A DNA stretch of 64,000 nt from contig JACHMT010000004.1 of assembly GCA_014208095.1 (NCBI GenBank), forward strand, positions 310,001-374,000. Direction: 5' to 3'. Shown piece by piece: positions 51,365 through 61,298 of the stretch. Position numbers and translations under genes: made by a program. The notes under the pieces are model-generated. The model saw only the letters and a program-made list of their open reading frames with translations, made no database searches and was not told the origin of the DNA. The stretch comes from Actinospineispora eucalypti. Its GTDB lineage: Bacteria > Actinomycetota > Actinomycetes > Mycobacteriales > Pseudonocardiaceae. Within the stretch, counting starts at the first letter, position 1. Each line of letters begins with the position of its first letter.

Positions 51365-52666
51365 GTGCAGCCCACCGAGGAAGAGTTACCGGCTAGACGT
51401 TCCTTGGGCCGGCGGGTGCGCGGCGCCTTCGCCGACACAACGCCGCTGCGCACGCCGGAGTTCCGCCGGCTGTGGCTGGCCGGGGTGGTCACGGTGATCG
51501 GCGCGCAGCTGACCGTGGTTGCGGTGCCCAAGCAGATCTACGACCTCACCCAGTCGTCCGGGTACGTCGGGCTGACCGGGGCGTTCGGACTGGTCCCGCT
51601 GGTGGTGTTCGGGCTGTGGGGCGGGGCGATCGCCGACGCCATGGACCGGCGGAAACTGCTGCTGCTCAGCGGGGCGGGGATCTCCGTGGTGTCCGTGGCG
51701 CTGTGGCTCACTAGTGCTTTTGGGGCCTCCGGCCCGAGCTCGGTGTGGCTGATCCTCAGCCTGTTCGCGGTGCAGCAGGCGCTGCTGGCGATGAACCAAC
51801 CCACCCGGTCCGCCGTGCTGCCCCGCCTGCTGCCGGCCCGCGAGCTGCCGGCGGCCAACGCGCTGAACATGACGGTCTTCCAGTTCGGCGCCATCGTCGG
51901 GCCGATGCTGGCCGGCGCGCTGCTGCCGCTGGTCGGCCTGTCCACGCTGTACCTGGTGGACGCGATCGCGCTGCTCGCCACGCTGTGGGCCACCTGGAAG
52001 CTGCCGAAGATGCCCCCGGTGCCCGGTACGAACGGGTCCCGCCAGAGCGCCGGGCTGCGCGGCGTGCTGGACGGGTTCCGCTACGTGGCCACGCAGAAGA
52101 TCCTGCTGGTCTCGTTCCTGGTGGACATCATCGCGATGGCCTTCGGCATGCCCCGCGCGGTGTTCCCGGAGATGGCCGAGCGCACGTTCCACGACCCGGC
52201 GGGGGGCGGCATCGCGCTGGGCCTGCTGTTCGCCGGCATATCCGTCGGCTCGGTGGCCGGCGGGGTGTTCTCGGGCTGGCTGCACCGGGTGAGCCGGCAG
52301 GGTGTCGCGGTGACCGTGGCGATCTGCGTGTGGGGCCTGGCGGTGGCCGCGTTCGGCATGGTGCACGCGTTGTGGCTGGCCGTGCTGCTGCTGGCGGTGG
52401 GTGGCGCCGCCGACCTGGTCAGCGCGGTCTACCGGTCGACCATGCTGCAGGTGGTGGCCACCGAGGAGATGCGGGGCCGGATGCAGGGCGTGTTCATGGT
52501 GGTCGTGGCCGGCGGGCCGAGGGTGGCCGACATCTGGCACGGCGGGGCCGCCGCCGCGATCGGCACCGGCCCCGCGGTCACCGCCGGCGGCGTCGCCGTG
52601 GTGATCGCCACCGTCCTCACGGTCGCCCTGCTCCCCGCCTTCTGGCGCTACCGCGCCCACGGCTGA
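51365..52666 (+). CDS. EntS-type MFS exporter
   Basis: 433 residues, GTG start. Twelve helices; FRRLWLAGVVTVIGAQLTVVAVPKQIYDLTQS, GLWGGAIADAMDRRKLLL and NMTVFQFGAIVGPMLAGAL are typical of the MFS_3/EntS exporters, some of which export siderophores, others drugs. No siderophore genes are near. It starts 38 bp after pdxH in the same direction and may be co-transcribed. Confidence 0.88.
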   Translation: MQPTEEELPARRSLGRRVRGAFADTTPLRTPEFRRLWLAGVVTVIGAQLTVVAVPKQIYDLTQSSGYVGLTGAFGLVPLVVFGLWGGAIADAMDRRKLLLLSGAGISVVSVALWLTSAFGASGPSSVWLILSLFAVQQALLAMNQPTRSAVLPRLLPARELPAANALNMTVFQFGAIVGPMLAGALLPLVGLSTLYLVDAIALLATLWATWKLPKMPPVPGTNGSRQSAGLRGVLDGFRYVATQKILLVSFLVDIIAMAFGMPRAVFPEMAERTFHDPAGGGIALGLLFAGISVGSVAGGVFSGWLHRVSRQGVAVTVAICVWGLAVAAFGMVHALWLAVLLLAVGGAADLVSAVYRSTMLQVVATEEMRGRMQGVFMVVVAGGPRVADIWHGGAAAAIGTGPAVTAGGVAVVIATVLTVALLPAFWRYRAHG

Positions 52667-52707
52667 TGTCCGCATTTGTCCGGTTTGCCCGGGTTGAATG
52701 CGGACAT
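52666..52707. promoter_or_regulatory. Inverted repeat before vapBC
   Basis: ATGTCCGCATT (52666-52676) and AATGCGGACAT (52697-52707) are a perfect 11-base inverted repeat with a 20-base loop. It starts in the stop codon of the MFS gene and ends 17 bp before the antitoxin start. It could terminate the MFS transcript or be the operator through which VapBC represses itself. Confidence 0.55.
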
Positions 52708-52724
52708 TGTGGGACACTCGGTCC

Positions 52725-52934
52725 ATGGCCAGCCGGGACGCGGTGCACGAGCTACTCGATGCGGTGCCCGAATCGCGGTTACCGGCAATCGAACGCGTGC
52801 TCCGCGCCAGCATCGATGGTCCGGTGCCCGCGGCACCCCGCCGGTTCGCCAGCGCGGGAACCTTGACCGCTGAACGCGACTTCGCGGAGCGCTCCGAGGT
52901 CATCCTGCGGGAAGAAGCCGATCAGCCCGAGTGA
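52725..52934 (+). CDS. vapB: Antitoxin of a VapBC pair
   Basis: 69 residues from ATG 52725. HELLDAVPESRLPAIERVLRAS resembles the N-terminal part of small VapB-like antitoxins; the acidic C-terminus (AERSEVILREEADQPE) would wrap the toxin. No clear DNA-binding motif assigned. Overlaps vapC by GTGA, the usual coupling that keeps antitoxin in excess. Confidence 0.75.
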   Translation: MASRDAVHELLDAVPESRLPAIERVLRASIDGPVPAAPRRFASAGTLTAERDFAERSEVILREEADQPE

Positions 52935-53341
52935 TCGTCGTCGACACAGGTCCGATCGTGGCGTTGCTCAATGACCGGGACGACCACCACGAGCGTTGCC
53001 GGGACTTCCTGGCCAACTACCCCGGGCCGCTCCTCGTTCCGACCACAGTCTTCACCGAGGTGTGTCTCCTGGCCGAGCGCCGTCGGGGGACGCGGGCCGA
53101 GCTTGCGTTTCTGAAGGATGTGCGCGCCGGCCTGTTCACGTTGTTGGACACGGCTTCGGCGGATCTGGAGCGGATTGCCGAACTGGTCGACAAGTACCGG
53201 GACCTGCCGCTTGGAACTGTCGATGCGTCCGTCATCGCCTTGACCGAACGGTTGAACTTGCCGGCCGTGGCGACTCTCGACCGGCGTCACTTCTCAGTGG
53301 TTCGTCCCCGGCACGTGGGCACGCTCGCGCTGTTGCCGTAG
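52931..53341 (+). CDS. vapC: PIN-domain toxin VapC
   Basis: 136 residues, GTG start. The PIN-domain acidic site is complete: D5 (MIVVDTGP), E43 (TVFTEVC), D98 (LGTVDASVIA) and D117 (ATLDRRHF). VapC toxins are Mg-dependent RNases that cut tRNA or rRNA. The toxin is paired with the antitoxin upstream, so this is a likely working addiction/stress module. Confidence 0.88.
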   Translation: MIVVDTGPIVALLNDRDDHHERCRDFLANYPGPLLVPTTVFTEVCLLAERRRGTRAELAFLKDVRAGLFTLLDTASADLERIAELVDKYRDLPLGTVDASVIALTERLNLPAVATLDRRHFSVVRPRHVGTLALLP

Positions 53342-53433
53342 CCCGACGTGTGATCGGGTGTGCATGACACGCGGACGTTAAATGATGCTCAAGCATCCTC
53401 GACGGGTGCGGGGTGACCTGAGAAACTCTCACG

Positions 53434-54858
53434 ATGGCGGACAATGTGACCGGCGCCACTGTGGCGCATTCCCACGGCCAACCTGAGCTCAAGAAGGCCA
53501 TCGGGCCGAAACTTCTGCTCTTCTTCGTCGTCGGGGACATCCTCGGCACGGGGATCTACGCGCTGGTCGGTTCGGTGGCCGGGCGGGTCGGCGGGGCGCT
53601 GTGGCTGCCCTTCCTCGGGGCGTTCATCGTGGCGTTCCTGACCGCGTTCAGCTATCTGGAGCTGGTCGGCAAGTACCCGGGCGCCGGGGGTGCCGCGCTG
53701 TACACGCACCGGGCGTTCGGCGTCCAGTTCCTGACCTTCATGGTGACCTTCACCGTGATGAGCTCCGGGGTGACGTCCGCCGCCTCGGCCGCCAAGGCGT
53801 TCAGCGACACCTATCTGAAACAGGTGGTCGAGGGCCTGGGCTGGGTGCCGTCGTTGCCGCTGGTCGCGCTGCTGTTTGTGGCCGGGCTGGGGATCATCAA
53901 CTTCCGGGGCGTGGGCGAGTCGGTCAAGGCCAACGTGGTGCTCACCTGCATCGAGCTGAGTGGCCTGCTGATCATCATCGGCGCCGGCGTGTGGGGCGTC
54001 TCCCAGGGCAAGGGTGACGCCAGCCGGCTCACTGAGATCCACGCGGGCGGCAGCGGCGGCGCGCTGGTGGCAGTGACCGCGGCGGTGTCGCTGGCCTTCT
54101 TCGCCATGGTCGGGTTCGAGGACTCGGTGAACATGGCCGAGGAGACCAAGGACCCGGTCAAGGTCTTCCCCAAGGCCATGCTCACCGGTATGGCGGTGGC
54201 CGGCACGCTGTACGTGGTGATCGCGACGCTCAGCTCGATGCTGGTGCCCGCCGCCGACCTGGCCGCGGCCAAGTCCGGCGCGCTGCTCAAGGTGCTCGGC
54301 GTCGGTGCCCCCGGCTTCCCGCTGATCATCTTCGCCGTCATCGGCCTGCTCGCCGTGATCAACTCTGCGCTGATCAACATGCTGATGGCCAGCCGGCTGC
54401 TCTACGGCATGGCCAACGAGCGGGTGCTGCCGAGCGTGTTCGCCACCGTGCACCCGACCCGGCGCACACCGTGGGTGTCCATCGTGTTCTCCAGCCTGCT
54501 CGCCTACCTGCTGGTGGTCAGCGTGGACGTGAGCACCCTGGGTGGTACCACGTCGTTGCTGCTGCTCGCGGTGTTCACGCTCACCAATGTGGCGGTGCTG
54601 GTGCTGCGCCGGCGCCCGGCCGAGCACGAGCACTTCAAGGCGCCGACCTGGGCGCCGGTGCTGGGCATCGTCCTGTGCGGCTACCTGGCCACCCCGTTCA
54701 CCGGCCGGCCGACCATCGAGTTCGTCATCGCCGGCGTCCTGCTCGCCGTCGGCGTGCTGCTCTGGGTGGTCAACTTCCTGTTCGTGGGCAAGCAGCGGCT
54801 GGACCCCACGCACCTGGACGACTCCCGCGAGCACCCGCACTCACCGGATGTGCGCTAG
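53434..54858 (+). CDS. APC-superfamily amino-acid permease
   Basis: 474 residues with about twelve helices. The first helix carries GPKLLLFFVVGDILGTGIYA, the glycine-rich unwound substrate region of APC permeases; YPGAGGAALYTHRAFG and FFAMVGFEDSVNMAEETKDP are also typical. It imports a neutral or cationic amino acid or polyamine. Substrate unknown. It ends 5 bp before the palindrome copy C. Confidence 0.9.
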   Translation: MADNVTGATVAHSHGQPELKKAIGPKLLLFFVVGDILGTGIYALVGSVAGRVGGALWLPFLGAFIVAFLTAFSYLELVGKYPGAGGAALYTHRAFGVQFLTFMVTFTVMSSGVTSAASAAKAFSDTYLKQVVEGLGWVPSLPLVALLFVAGLGIINFRGVGESVKANVVLTCIELSGLLIIIGAGVWGVSQGKGDASRLTEIHAGGSGGALVAVTAAVSLAFFAMVGFEDSVNMAEETKDPVKVFPKAMLTGMAVAGTLYVVIATLSSMLVPAADLAAAKSGALLKVLGVGAPGFPLIIFAVIGLLAVINSALINMLMASRLLYGMANERVLPSVFATVHPTRRTPWVSIVFSSLLAYLLVVSVDVSTLGGTTSLLLLAVFTLTNVAVLVLRRRPAEHEHFKAPTWAPVLGIVLCGYLATPFTGRPTIEFVIAGVLLAVGVLLWVVNFLFVGKQRLDPTHLDDSREHPHSPDVR

Positions 54859-54862
54859 CGCA

Positions 54863-54908
54863 CCCGTGAGTGGCGAGTATGCCTATAGCCACACTCGCCA
54901 CTCACGGG
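54863..54908. repeat. 46-bp palindrome, copy C, intergenic
   Basis: Ends CCCGTGAGTG / CACTCACGGG and centre CTATAGCC as in copies A and B; arms match at 21 of 23 positions. The middle of the arms reads GCGA/TCGC where copy A has ATTT/AAAT. It lies between the permease and the kinase genes, where it may form a terminator-like hairpin. Confidence 0.93.
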
Positions 54909-54942
54909 GCGAGGCGCCAGCCTCGCCATTACTCTCGCCGAC

Positions 54943-55857
54943 GTGATCGTGGTAGGCGGAGAGGCGCTGGTCGACCTGGTCCCGGGCGCCAGCGCCCGGG
55001 ACGCTTCGGGGGCGATGCTGCCCCGGTGGGGCGGGGCGCCGTACAACGTGGCGGTGGCGCTCGGCCGGCTGGGCGCCCCGACCCGGTTCCTGTCCCGGAT
55101 GTCCACCGACCCGTTCGGCAACGCCATGGTGGAACGCCTGGCGAACGCCTCGGTGCACACCGAGCTGGTGCAGCGCGGCCCGGAGCCGTCCACCCTGGCC
55201 GTGGTCGGCCTGGACCCGGACGGCTCCGCCCGCTACGGCTTCTACACCGAGGGGACCGCCGACCGGCTGTTCGCCGACCCGGGGCCGCTGCCGGCGGACA
55301 CCGAGGCGGTCGCCCTCGGCACGTTGTCGCTGGTGCTCGAGCCGGGGGCGAGCGCGTACGAGGCGGTGCTGCACCGGGAGGCCGCGGCCGGCCGGCTGAT
55401 CAGCCTGGACCCGAACATCCGGGCCGACCTGATCCCGGACCGGGACGGTTACCTGCGCCGGTTCGTCTCGTGGCTGCCCGACGTCGGCCTGCTGAAGCTG
55501 TCCGACCAGGACGCCGAGTGGCTGGGCGGTTCGGAACCGGCCGCGTGGCTGGAGGCCGGCCCGGCCGCCGTGGTGATGACCAGGGGCGGCGACGGGCTGA
55601 TCGCGTTCACCAAGGCCGGCCCGATCGAGGTGCCCGGCGTGCCGACCGTGGTCGTGGACACCATCGGCGCCGGCGACACGGTGCACGCGGCGCTGCTCGC
55701 CCGGCTCCGCGCGCACGGCGCGCTGACCCGGGACGGCCTGTCCGGCCTCGAGGCCGACGAATGGCGGGACGTGCTCGGGTTCGCCGCCGAGGCGGCCGCC
55801 CGCACCTGCGCCCGGCCGGGTGCCGAACCTCCCACCGCCGCCGAGCTGGGCCTTTGA
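54943..55857 (+). CDS. PfkB-family carbohydrate kinase
   Basis: 304 residues, GTG start. The N-terminal VGGEALVDLVPG and GGAPYNVAVALGRLGAPTRFLS (about residues 29-52) and the catalytic GAGDT (Asp245) are PfkB/ribokinase motifs. These enzymes phosphorylate sugars such as fructose or ribose, or nucleosides. The N-terminal substrate region does not decide which. No sugar operon is nearby. Confidence 0.88.
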   Translation: MIVVGGEALVDLVPGASARDASGAMLPRWGGAPYNVAVALGRLGAPTRFLSRMSTDPFGNAMVERLANASVHTELVQRGPEPSTLAVVGLDPDGSARYGFYTEGTADRLFADPGPLPADTEAVALGTLSLVLEPGASAYEAVLHREAAAGRLISLDPNIRADLIPDRDGYLRRFVSWLPDVGLLKLSDQDAEWLGGSEPAAWLEAGPAAVVMTRGGDGLIAFTKAGPIEVPGVPTVVVDTIGAGDTVHAALLARLRAHGALTRDGLSGLEADEWRDVLGFAAEAAARTCARPGAEPPTAAELGL

Positions 55858-55933
55858 TAACAAGCGCCACCCACCTGGGTAGCTAATGGCACTGGTCACT
55901 CCGCGCGAACCCGCATTTTGCCGGCTCAGGGAC

Positions 55934-55956
55934 TAGGTTCAGGCGCAAGAACCCTA
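55934..55956. promoter_or_regulatory. Inverted repeat upstream of gltA
   Basis: TAGGTTC (55934-55940) and GAACCCTA (55949-55956) form an imperfect inverted repeat about 33 bp before the start codon. It could be a repressor or activator site for citrate synthase or part of a leader hairpin. Confidence 0.35.
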
Positions 55957-55988
55957 AAGACATTTCGAGTGTGAGAGGGAACCTCCAC

Positions 55989-57287
<1,299 letters not shown>

Positions 57288-57304
57288 CCCAAACCAGCCC
57301 GCCC

Positions 57305-57392
57305 TGTCGCGGGACCTACCACCCCATGTCGCGGGATTTCGCCACCCATGTCGCGGGTACCTGCCCGCCATGTCGCGGATTCCGGACGAGAG
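57305..57392. repeat. Four-unit 22-bp repeat before the photolyase gene
   Basis: TGTCGCGG recurs at 57305, 57327, 57349 and 57371, an exact 22-base period. Units 1-3 share the wider pattern TGTCGCGGGnnYYnnCCnCC. It fills the gap between gltA and the photolyase start and could be an operator array or a tandem-duplication remnant. Confidence 0.85.
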
Positions 57393-57404
57393 GGCTGACT
57401 GTCG

Positions 57405-58861
57405 TTGACCGCCGAGGAAACCACGGTGCTGTGGTTCCGCCGGGACCTGCGGCTGGGTGACCACCCGGCGCTGCTGGCGGCGGCGGACGCGGCTCCTTCG
57501 GCGGTGGCGCTGTTCGTGCTGGACGACCGGTTGTGGCTGCCCTCCGGCTCGCCGCGGCGGGTCTTTCTGATCGGTTGCCTGCGCGCGTTGCGGGAGGCGC
57601 TGGGCGGCCGGCTGCTGGTCCGGCGGGGCGACCCGGTGGAGGTGGTGCCGGACACCGCGCGGCGGTTCGGCGCGCGGTCCGTGCACGTCAGCTCGGACCA
57701 CGCGCCGTACGGGCGGGCCAGGGACGAGCGGGTGGCGGCCGCGTTGGGCGATATCCGGCTGGTGCGTACCGGCTCGCCCTACGCGGTCACCCCCGGCCGG
57801 GTGCGCAAGGCGGACGGCGAGCCGTACCGGGTGTTCACGCCGTTCTCCCGGGCCTGGCTGGCCCACGGCTGGCGCGCCCCGGCGGAATCCGGCCCGGAGC
57901 TGCTCGACTGGCTGGCGCCGCCGTCCGACCTGGCCACCGAGCTGCCCGACCCGCCCGAGCCGGGCGCTCAGCTTCCCGCGCCGGGGGAGGCGGCGGCGGA
58001 GGCCGCGTGGGCGAAGTTCCGGGACGACGCGCTGCACGACTACCCCCGGGACCGGGACCGCCCGGCGGTGCCCGGCACCTCTGCCCTGTCGGCCTACCTG
58101 CATTCGGCTGCCTGCACCCGCGCACCCCGCTGGCCGAGCTGGACGCCTCCGAGGGGGCCCGGGTGTTCCGGTCCGAGCTGGCCTGGCGGGAGTTCTACGC
58201 CGACGTGCTCTGGCACCGCCCGGAAACCGCGCGGGAGAACGTGGACCGCAAGTTCGACGCCATGCCCACGGACAGCGGCGCGGAAGCGGACCGCCGGTTC
58301 GAGGCCTGGCGCGACGGCCGCACGGGTTACCCCATCGTGGACGCCGGCATGCGCCAGCTACTCGCCGAGGGCTGGATGCACAACCGCGTGCGCATGATCG
58401 TCGCCAGCTTCTTCACCAAGGACCTGCACCTGCCGTGGTGGCGCGGCGCGCGGCACTTCATGCGCCACCTGGTGGACGGCGACCTGGCCTCCAACCAGCA
58501 CAACTGGCAGTGGGTGGCGGGCAGCGGCACGGACGCCGCCCCGTACTTCCGGATCTTCAACCCGACCGCGCAGGGTGAGCGGTTCGACCCTCCCGGCGAC
58601 TACCTGCGGCGCTACCTGCCCGAGCTGCGCGGCGTCCCCGGCAAGGCCGCCCACCGCCCCTGGAAGCTGCCGGACGGCCCCCCGGCCGGCTACCCACCCC
58701 CAATCGTCGACCACGCCACCGAACGCGCCGACTCCCTGGCCCGCTACGACCAGGTCAATCCCCCACCCACTGATCCCTCCCGCCGATCCCGGGTCTATCC
58801 CGTGATCGGTGTTTCCGGCGGTTCGGTTAGTAGCTCTCAGCTGCCGGCCAGCGGTCGCTGA
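57405..58861 (+). pseudogene. DNA photolyase/cryptochrome family protein, frameshifted
   Basis: The first frame (from TTG 57405) encodes VLWFRRDLRLGDHPALLAAAD and the antenna-binding N-domain, until ALSAYLH near 58102. There the reading frame changes: GCATTCGGC encodes HSAA, whereas one extra T would restore HFGCLHPRTPLAEL, the expected FAD-domain start. The second frame then carries FFTKDLHLPWWRG, LVDGDLASNQHNWQWVAGSGTDAAPYFR and other FAD-binding residues through to a stop at 58861. The gene therefore lacks one base at about 58103-58104, or the assembly does. An IS element starts at 58804 and provides the last about 19 codons. CPD photolyases repair UV damage; this one is probably inactive if the shift is real. 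Confidence 0.85.
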
Positions 58862-60182
58862 AGGTGATGGCGAAGGCGTTGAGCACGGGCTTCCAGCGCA
58901 TCGTCCATCGGGCGCGGCCTGTCCCGGTGGGGTCCAGGCTGCGGGTCACAAGGTACAGGCATTTCATTGCTGCCTGTTCGGTGGGAAAATGTCCACGGGC
59001 TCGGACTGCTCTGCGGTAGCGTGCGTTCAGCGATTCAATCGCGTTCGTTGAGCAAATGACCCGCCGTATTTCGACGTCGTAGTCGAGGAACGGCACGAAC
59101 TCGTTCCAGGCGTTTCGCCAGAGTCGGATCACCGCCGCGTATTTCTTTCCCCATTTTGTGTCGAGTTCGTCGAGAGCGCCCAGCGCGGCGTCGGGGTTGG
59201 GCGCGGTGTAGATTGCTTTCACGTCGCGCTTGAGCGCATCCCAGTCCTGTCGGGAGACCAGGCGGAACGTGTTGCGAATGAGATGGACGATGCATGTTTG
59301 GACGATTGTTTGCGGCCAGACGTTGGCCACCACATCGGGTAGTCCTTTCAGGCCGTCGCACACCAGGAAGAACACGTCTCGCAGGCCACGGTTCTTCAGG
59401 TCGACCAGGACGCTCATCCAGAACTTGGCGCCTTCGCCGCCCGCGCCCATCCACAGTCCCAGCACGTCCTTGTGTCCGTCCAGGGTGACCCCGATGGCGG
59501 CGTAGACGGGCCGGTTGGCTACCTGACCGTCGCGCACCTTGACCTGGATGGCATCGATGAACAACGCGGCGTAAATGTCCTCGAGGGGGCGGCTTGCTCA
59601 GTCGTTCATCTCCGCCACAACTTTGTCAGTGATCCGCGAGATCGTTTCCTTCGACACGGAAACCCCGTAGATCTCGGAGAAATGCGCGGAAACCTCCCCG
59701 CTGGTCAACCCTTTCGCGCACAACGACAACACAATTTCGTCGACGTCACCGATTCGCCGCTGCCGCTTTTTCACAATCTGCGGCTCGAACGTCGCGTCCC
59801 GATCACGCGGAACATCGATCCGCACCTCGCCGGCCGCATCCGAGATCACGGTCTTCGACCGAGTGCCGTTCCGCACGTTTGTTGATTCCCGATCCGGCTC
59901 GGCGCGATTTTTCTCATGCCCGAGATGCTCGGTCATCTCTTCACCAAGCGCGGTTTCCAACACACTCTTGGTGAACACCTTCAACAAACCGTCCGGGCCG
60001 GTCAGCGCCAGCCCTCGGGCCTTGGCCTCGGCCACCATGGCCGCCGCGGCGGCCTGCTCCGGTGACAGCTCCCGCGCCGGCTTCGACTCACGCTTCGCTG
60101 ATCCCACAAGATCAGATGTCATCACTGCCTGTGCCCATCTCGCCGGACCTCAGCCCGGCGCGTCGGGCCGGAAACACCGATC
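58804..60182. mobile_element. IS256-family insertion sequence (about 1379 bp)
   Basis: Perfect 16-bp terminal inverted repeats GATCGGTGTTTCCGGC (58804-58819, and its complement at 60167-60182) bracket a mutator-type transposase on the minus strand. No direct target duplication was found immediately outside the repeats; a 19-bp sequence GATCCCTCCCGCCGATCCC occurs at both 58772-58790 and 60198-60216, which may be a duplication from the insertion or a pre-existing repeat. The left end replaces the 3' end of the photolyase gene. Confidence 0.9.
58827..60125 (-). pseudogene. IS256-family (mutator) transposase with a nonsense mutation
   Basis: The two parts (59598-60125 and 58827-59597) are in one reading frame interrupted only by TGA at 59598-59600, between AEMND and ASRPLEDIYAALFIDA. 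Related transposases have Trp there, so TGG became TGA. Apart from this, the protein has 432 codons and the DDE site looks intact: Asp in FIDAIQVKVRDG, Asp in VCDGLKGLPD and Glu in STNAIESLNARYRR. The element is probably immobile unless the stop is read through or another copy supplies transposase. A TGG-to-TGA change is a single transition. Confidence 0.88.
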
Positions 60183-60286
60183 TTGGAACAGTCCCCCGAT
60201 CCCTCCCGCCGATCCCCTCCCGCTGATTCAGTGCCTTCTGGCGGGGTGTTCAGTCACTTCTGGCGGGGGTGCTTGGCCGATCGGTG

Positions 60287-60396
60287 TGCTGAAGTGACTG
60301 AATCAGAGTGCTGAACCGACTGAATCAGAGTGCTGAAGTGACTAAATCAGAGTGCTGAAGTGACTGAATCAGGGTGCTGGGGTGACTGAATCGGGG
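60287..60396. repeat. Five-unit 22-bp tandem array
   Basis: Units begin at 60287, 60309, 60331, 60353 and 60375, consensus TGCTGAAGTGACTGAATCAG plus AG. Two inverted, partial copies (TTCAGTCACTTCTGG type) lie just left at about 60229-60262. The array overlaps the last 50 bp of the VanZ gene. No spacers, so it is not CRISPR. Confidence 0.92.
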
Positions 60397-60940
60397 AGTG
60401 GCGGCGGGCGCGGCGGCGGAGGATGTGGCGGGTGAGGGCGGCGGCGGTGACGCCGATCAGGCCGCCGAGGGCGTTGGCCAGCCAGTCACGGGGGGAGCAC
60501 TGGCGGCCGGGCACGACCACCTGGAGCAGCTCGATGGCGATGGGCATCGACGCCATCAGCGCGGCCGGCCACATCACCCGCCTGGACGCCATGACCAGGC
60601 AGAACCCGAGCGGGACGAACAGCACGATGTTGAGGATGCTCTCCGCGCTGCCGCCGACCCCGGCCGCCGAGCTGGCCAGCTGCCACCACTCGGTGGGTAC
60701 ACATTCGGCCAGCGAGCGGTGGTTGCCGTACCAACCCCTCGGCGACAGGGTCAGCGCAACGACCCCGGCCAGGGCGAGCAGGGCGCCGAGCGTGGGCAGC
60801 CGGTACCACCTGGCCCACCTGGCCAGCGGTCGCCAGCCGAGCAGCGCGAAGGCGACGCCGAGCAGCGCGACCAGTGGGGTCCAACGGGAGATCGGGACCA
60901 GCCAGCGCAGCTGGTGCGCGGCCTCGAACAAGTGTGACAT
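60347..60940 (-). CDS. VanZ-family membrane protein
   Basis: 197 residues. Four hydrophobic helices; the VanZ pattern is ESILNIVLFVPLGF (about residues 99-112) and AIELLQVVVPGRQCSPRDWLANALGGLIG (about 135-163). The family gives low teicoplanin resistance in enterococci but most members have unknown roles. The C-terminus (HSPIQSPQHPDSVTSAL) is encoded by the 22-bp tandem array, so expansion of the array would change the protein end. Confidence 0.88.
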   Translation of the reverse strand: MSHLFEAAHQLRWLVPISRWTPLVALLGVAFALLGWRPLARWARWYRLPTLGALLALAGVVALTLSPRGWYGNHRSLAECVPTEWWQLASSAAGVGGSAESILNIVLFVPLGFCLVMASRRVMWPAALMASMPIAIELLQVVVPGRQCSPRDWLANALGGLIGVTAAALTRHILRRRARRHSPIQSPQHPDSVTSAL

Positions 60941-61064
60941 CGATACCTAGCTAACCGATCTCGCACTGAGAGTCACTCAGTCGAGTGTACGGGGCCACCG
61001 GTTCCCGACCGGTGCGTCGCAAGATGAGACGGCCGGTGCGAGCGGGCGGGTCGAGGGTGGGGGA

Positions 61065-61298
61065 ATGGCGGCTCCGGAGAGCTACAACCCCTGGACGGTG
61101 GTCAACCTGGTGTTCCACCACCTGGCCGACCAGGGCCTGCACCCGACCTTCGGTGACGCGGGCGACCCCGGGGAGCACGCCGCCGCCCTGCTGCGCGCGC
61201 TCGGGATCGAGCCGGCGCCGGAGGGCAACCGGCAGGCCTCCGAGCAGACCCGCGACGAGCTGGCCCGGATCCGCGCCGCGATGTTCGGTGAGGCTTAA
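61065..61298 (+). CDS. Small conserved-looking hypothetical protein
   Basis: 77 residues, ATG 61065 with GGTGGGGGA upstream. Contains NPWTVVNLVFHHLADQGLHPTFG and an acidic amphipathic C-terminus DELARIRAAMFGE. No family recognised, no membrane helix. The stop codon lies in the left arm of the 162-bp inverted-repeat element. Confidence 0.7.
   Translation: MAAPESYNPWTVVNLVFHHLADQGLHPTFGDAGDPGEHAAALLRALGIEPAPEGNRQASEQTRDELARIRAAMFGEA

Noticed and set aside
57305..57392. CRISPR array
   Set aside because: Only four short imperfect units, no cas genes; intervening sequences are part of the 22-base repeat.
58804..60182. Target-site duplication directly next to the IS ends
   Set aside because: TATCCCGT on the left and TTGGAACA on the right do not match, so no standard 8-bp duplication is present.
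60287..60396. CRISPR array
   Set aside because: Repeat units are directly adjacent with no spacers, and no cas genes are seen.
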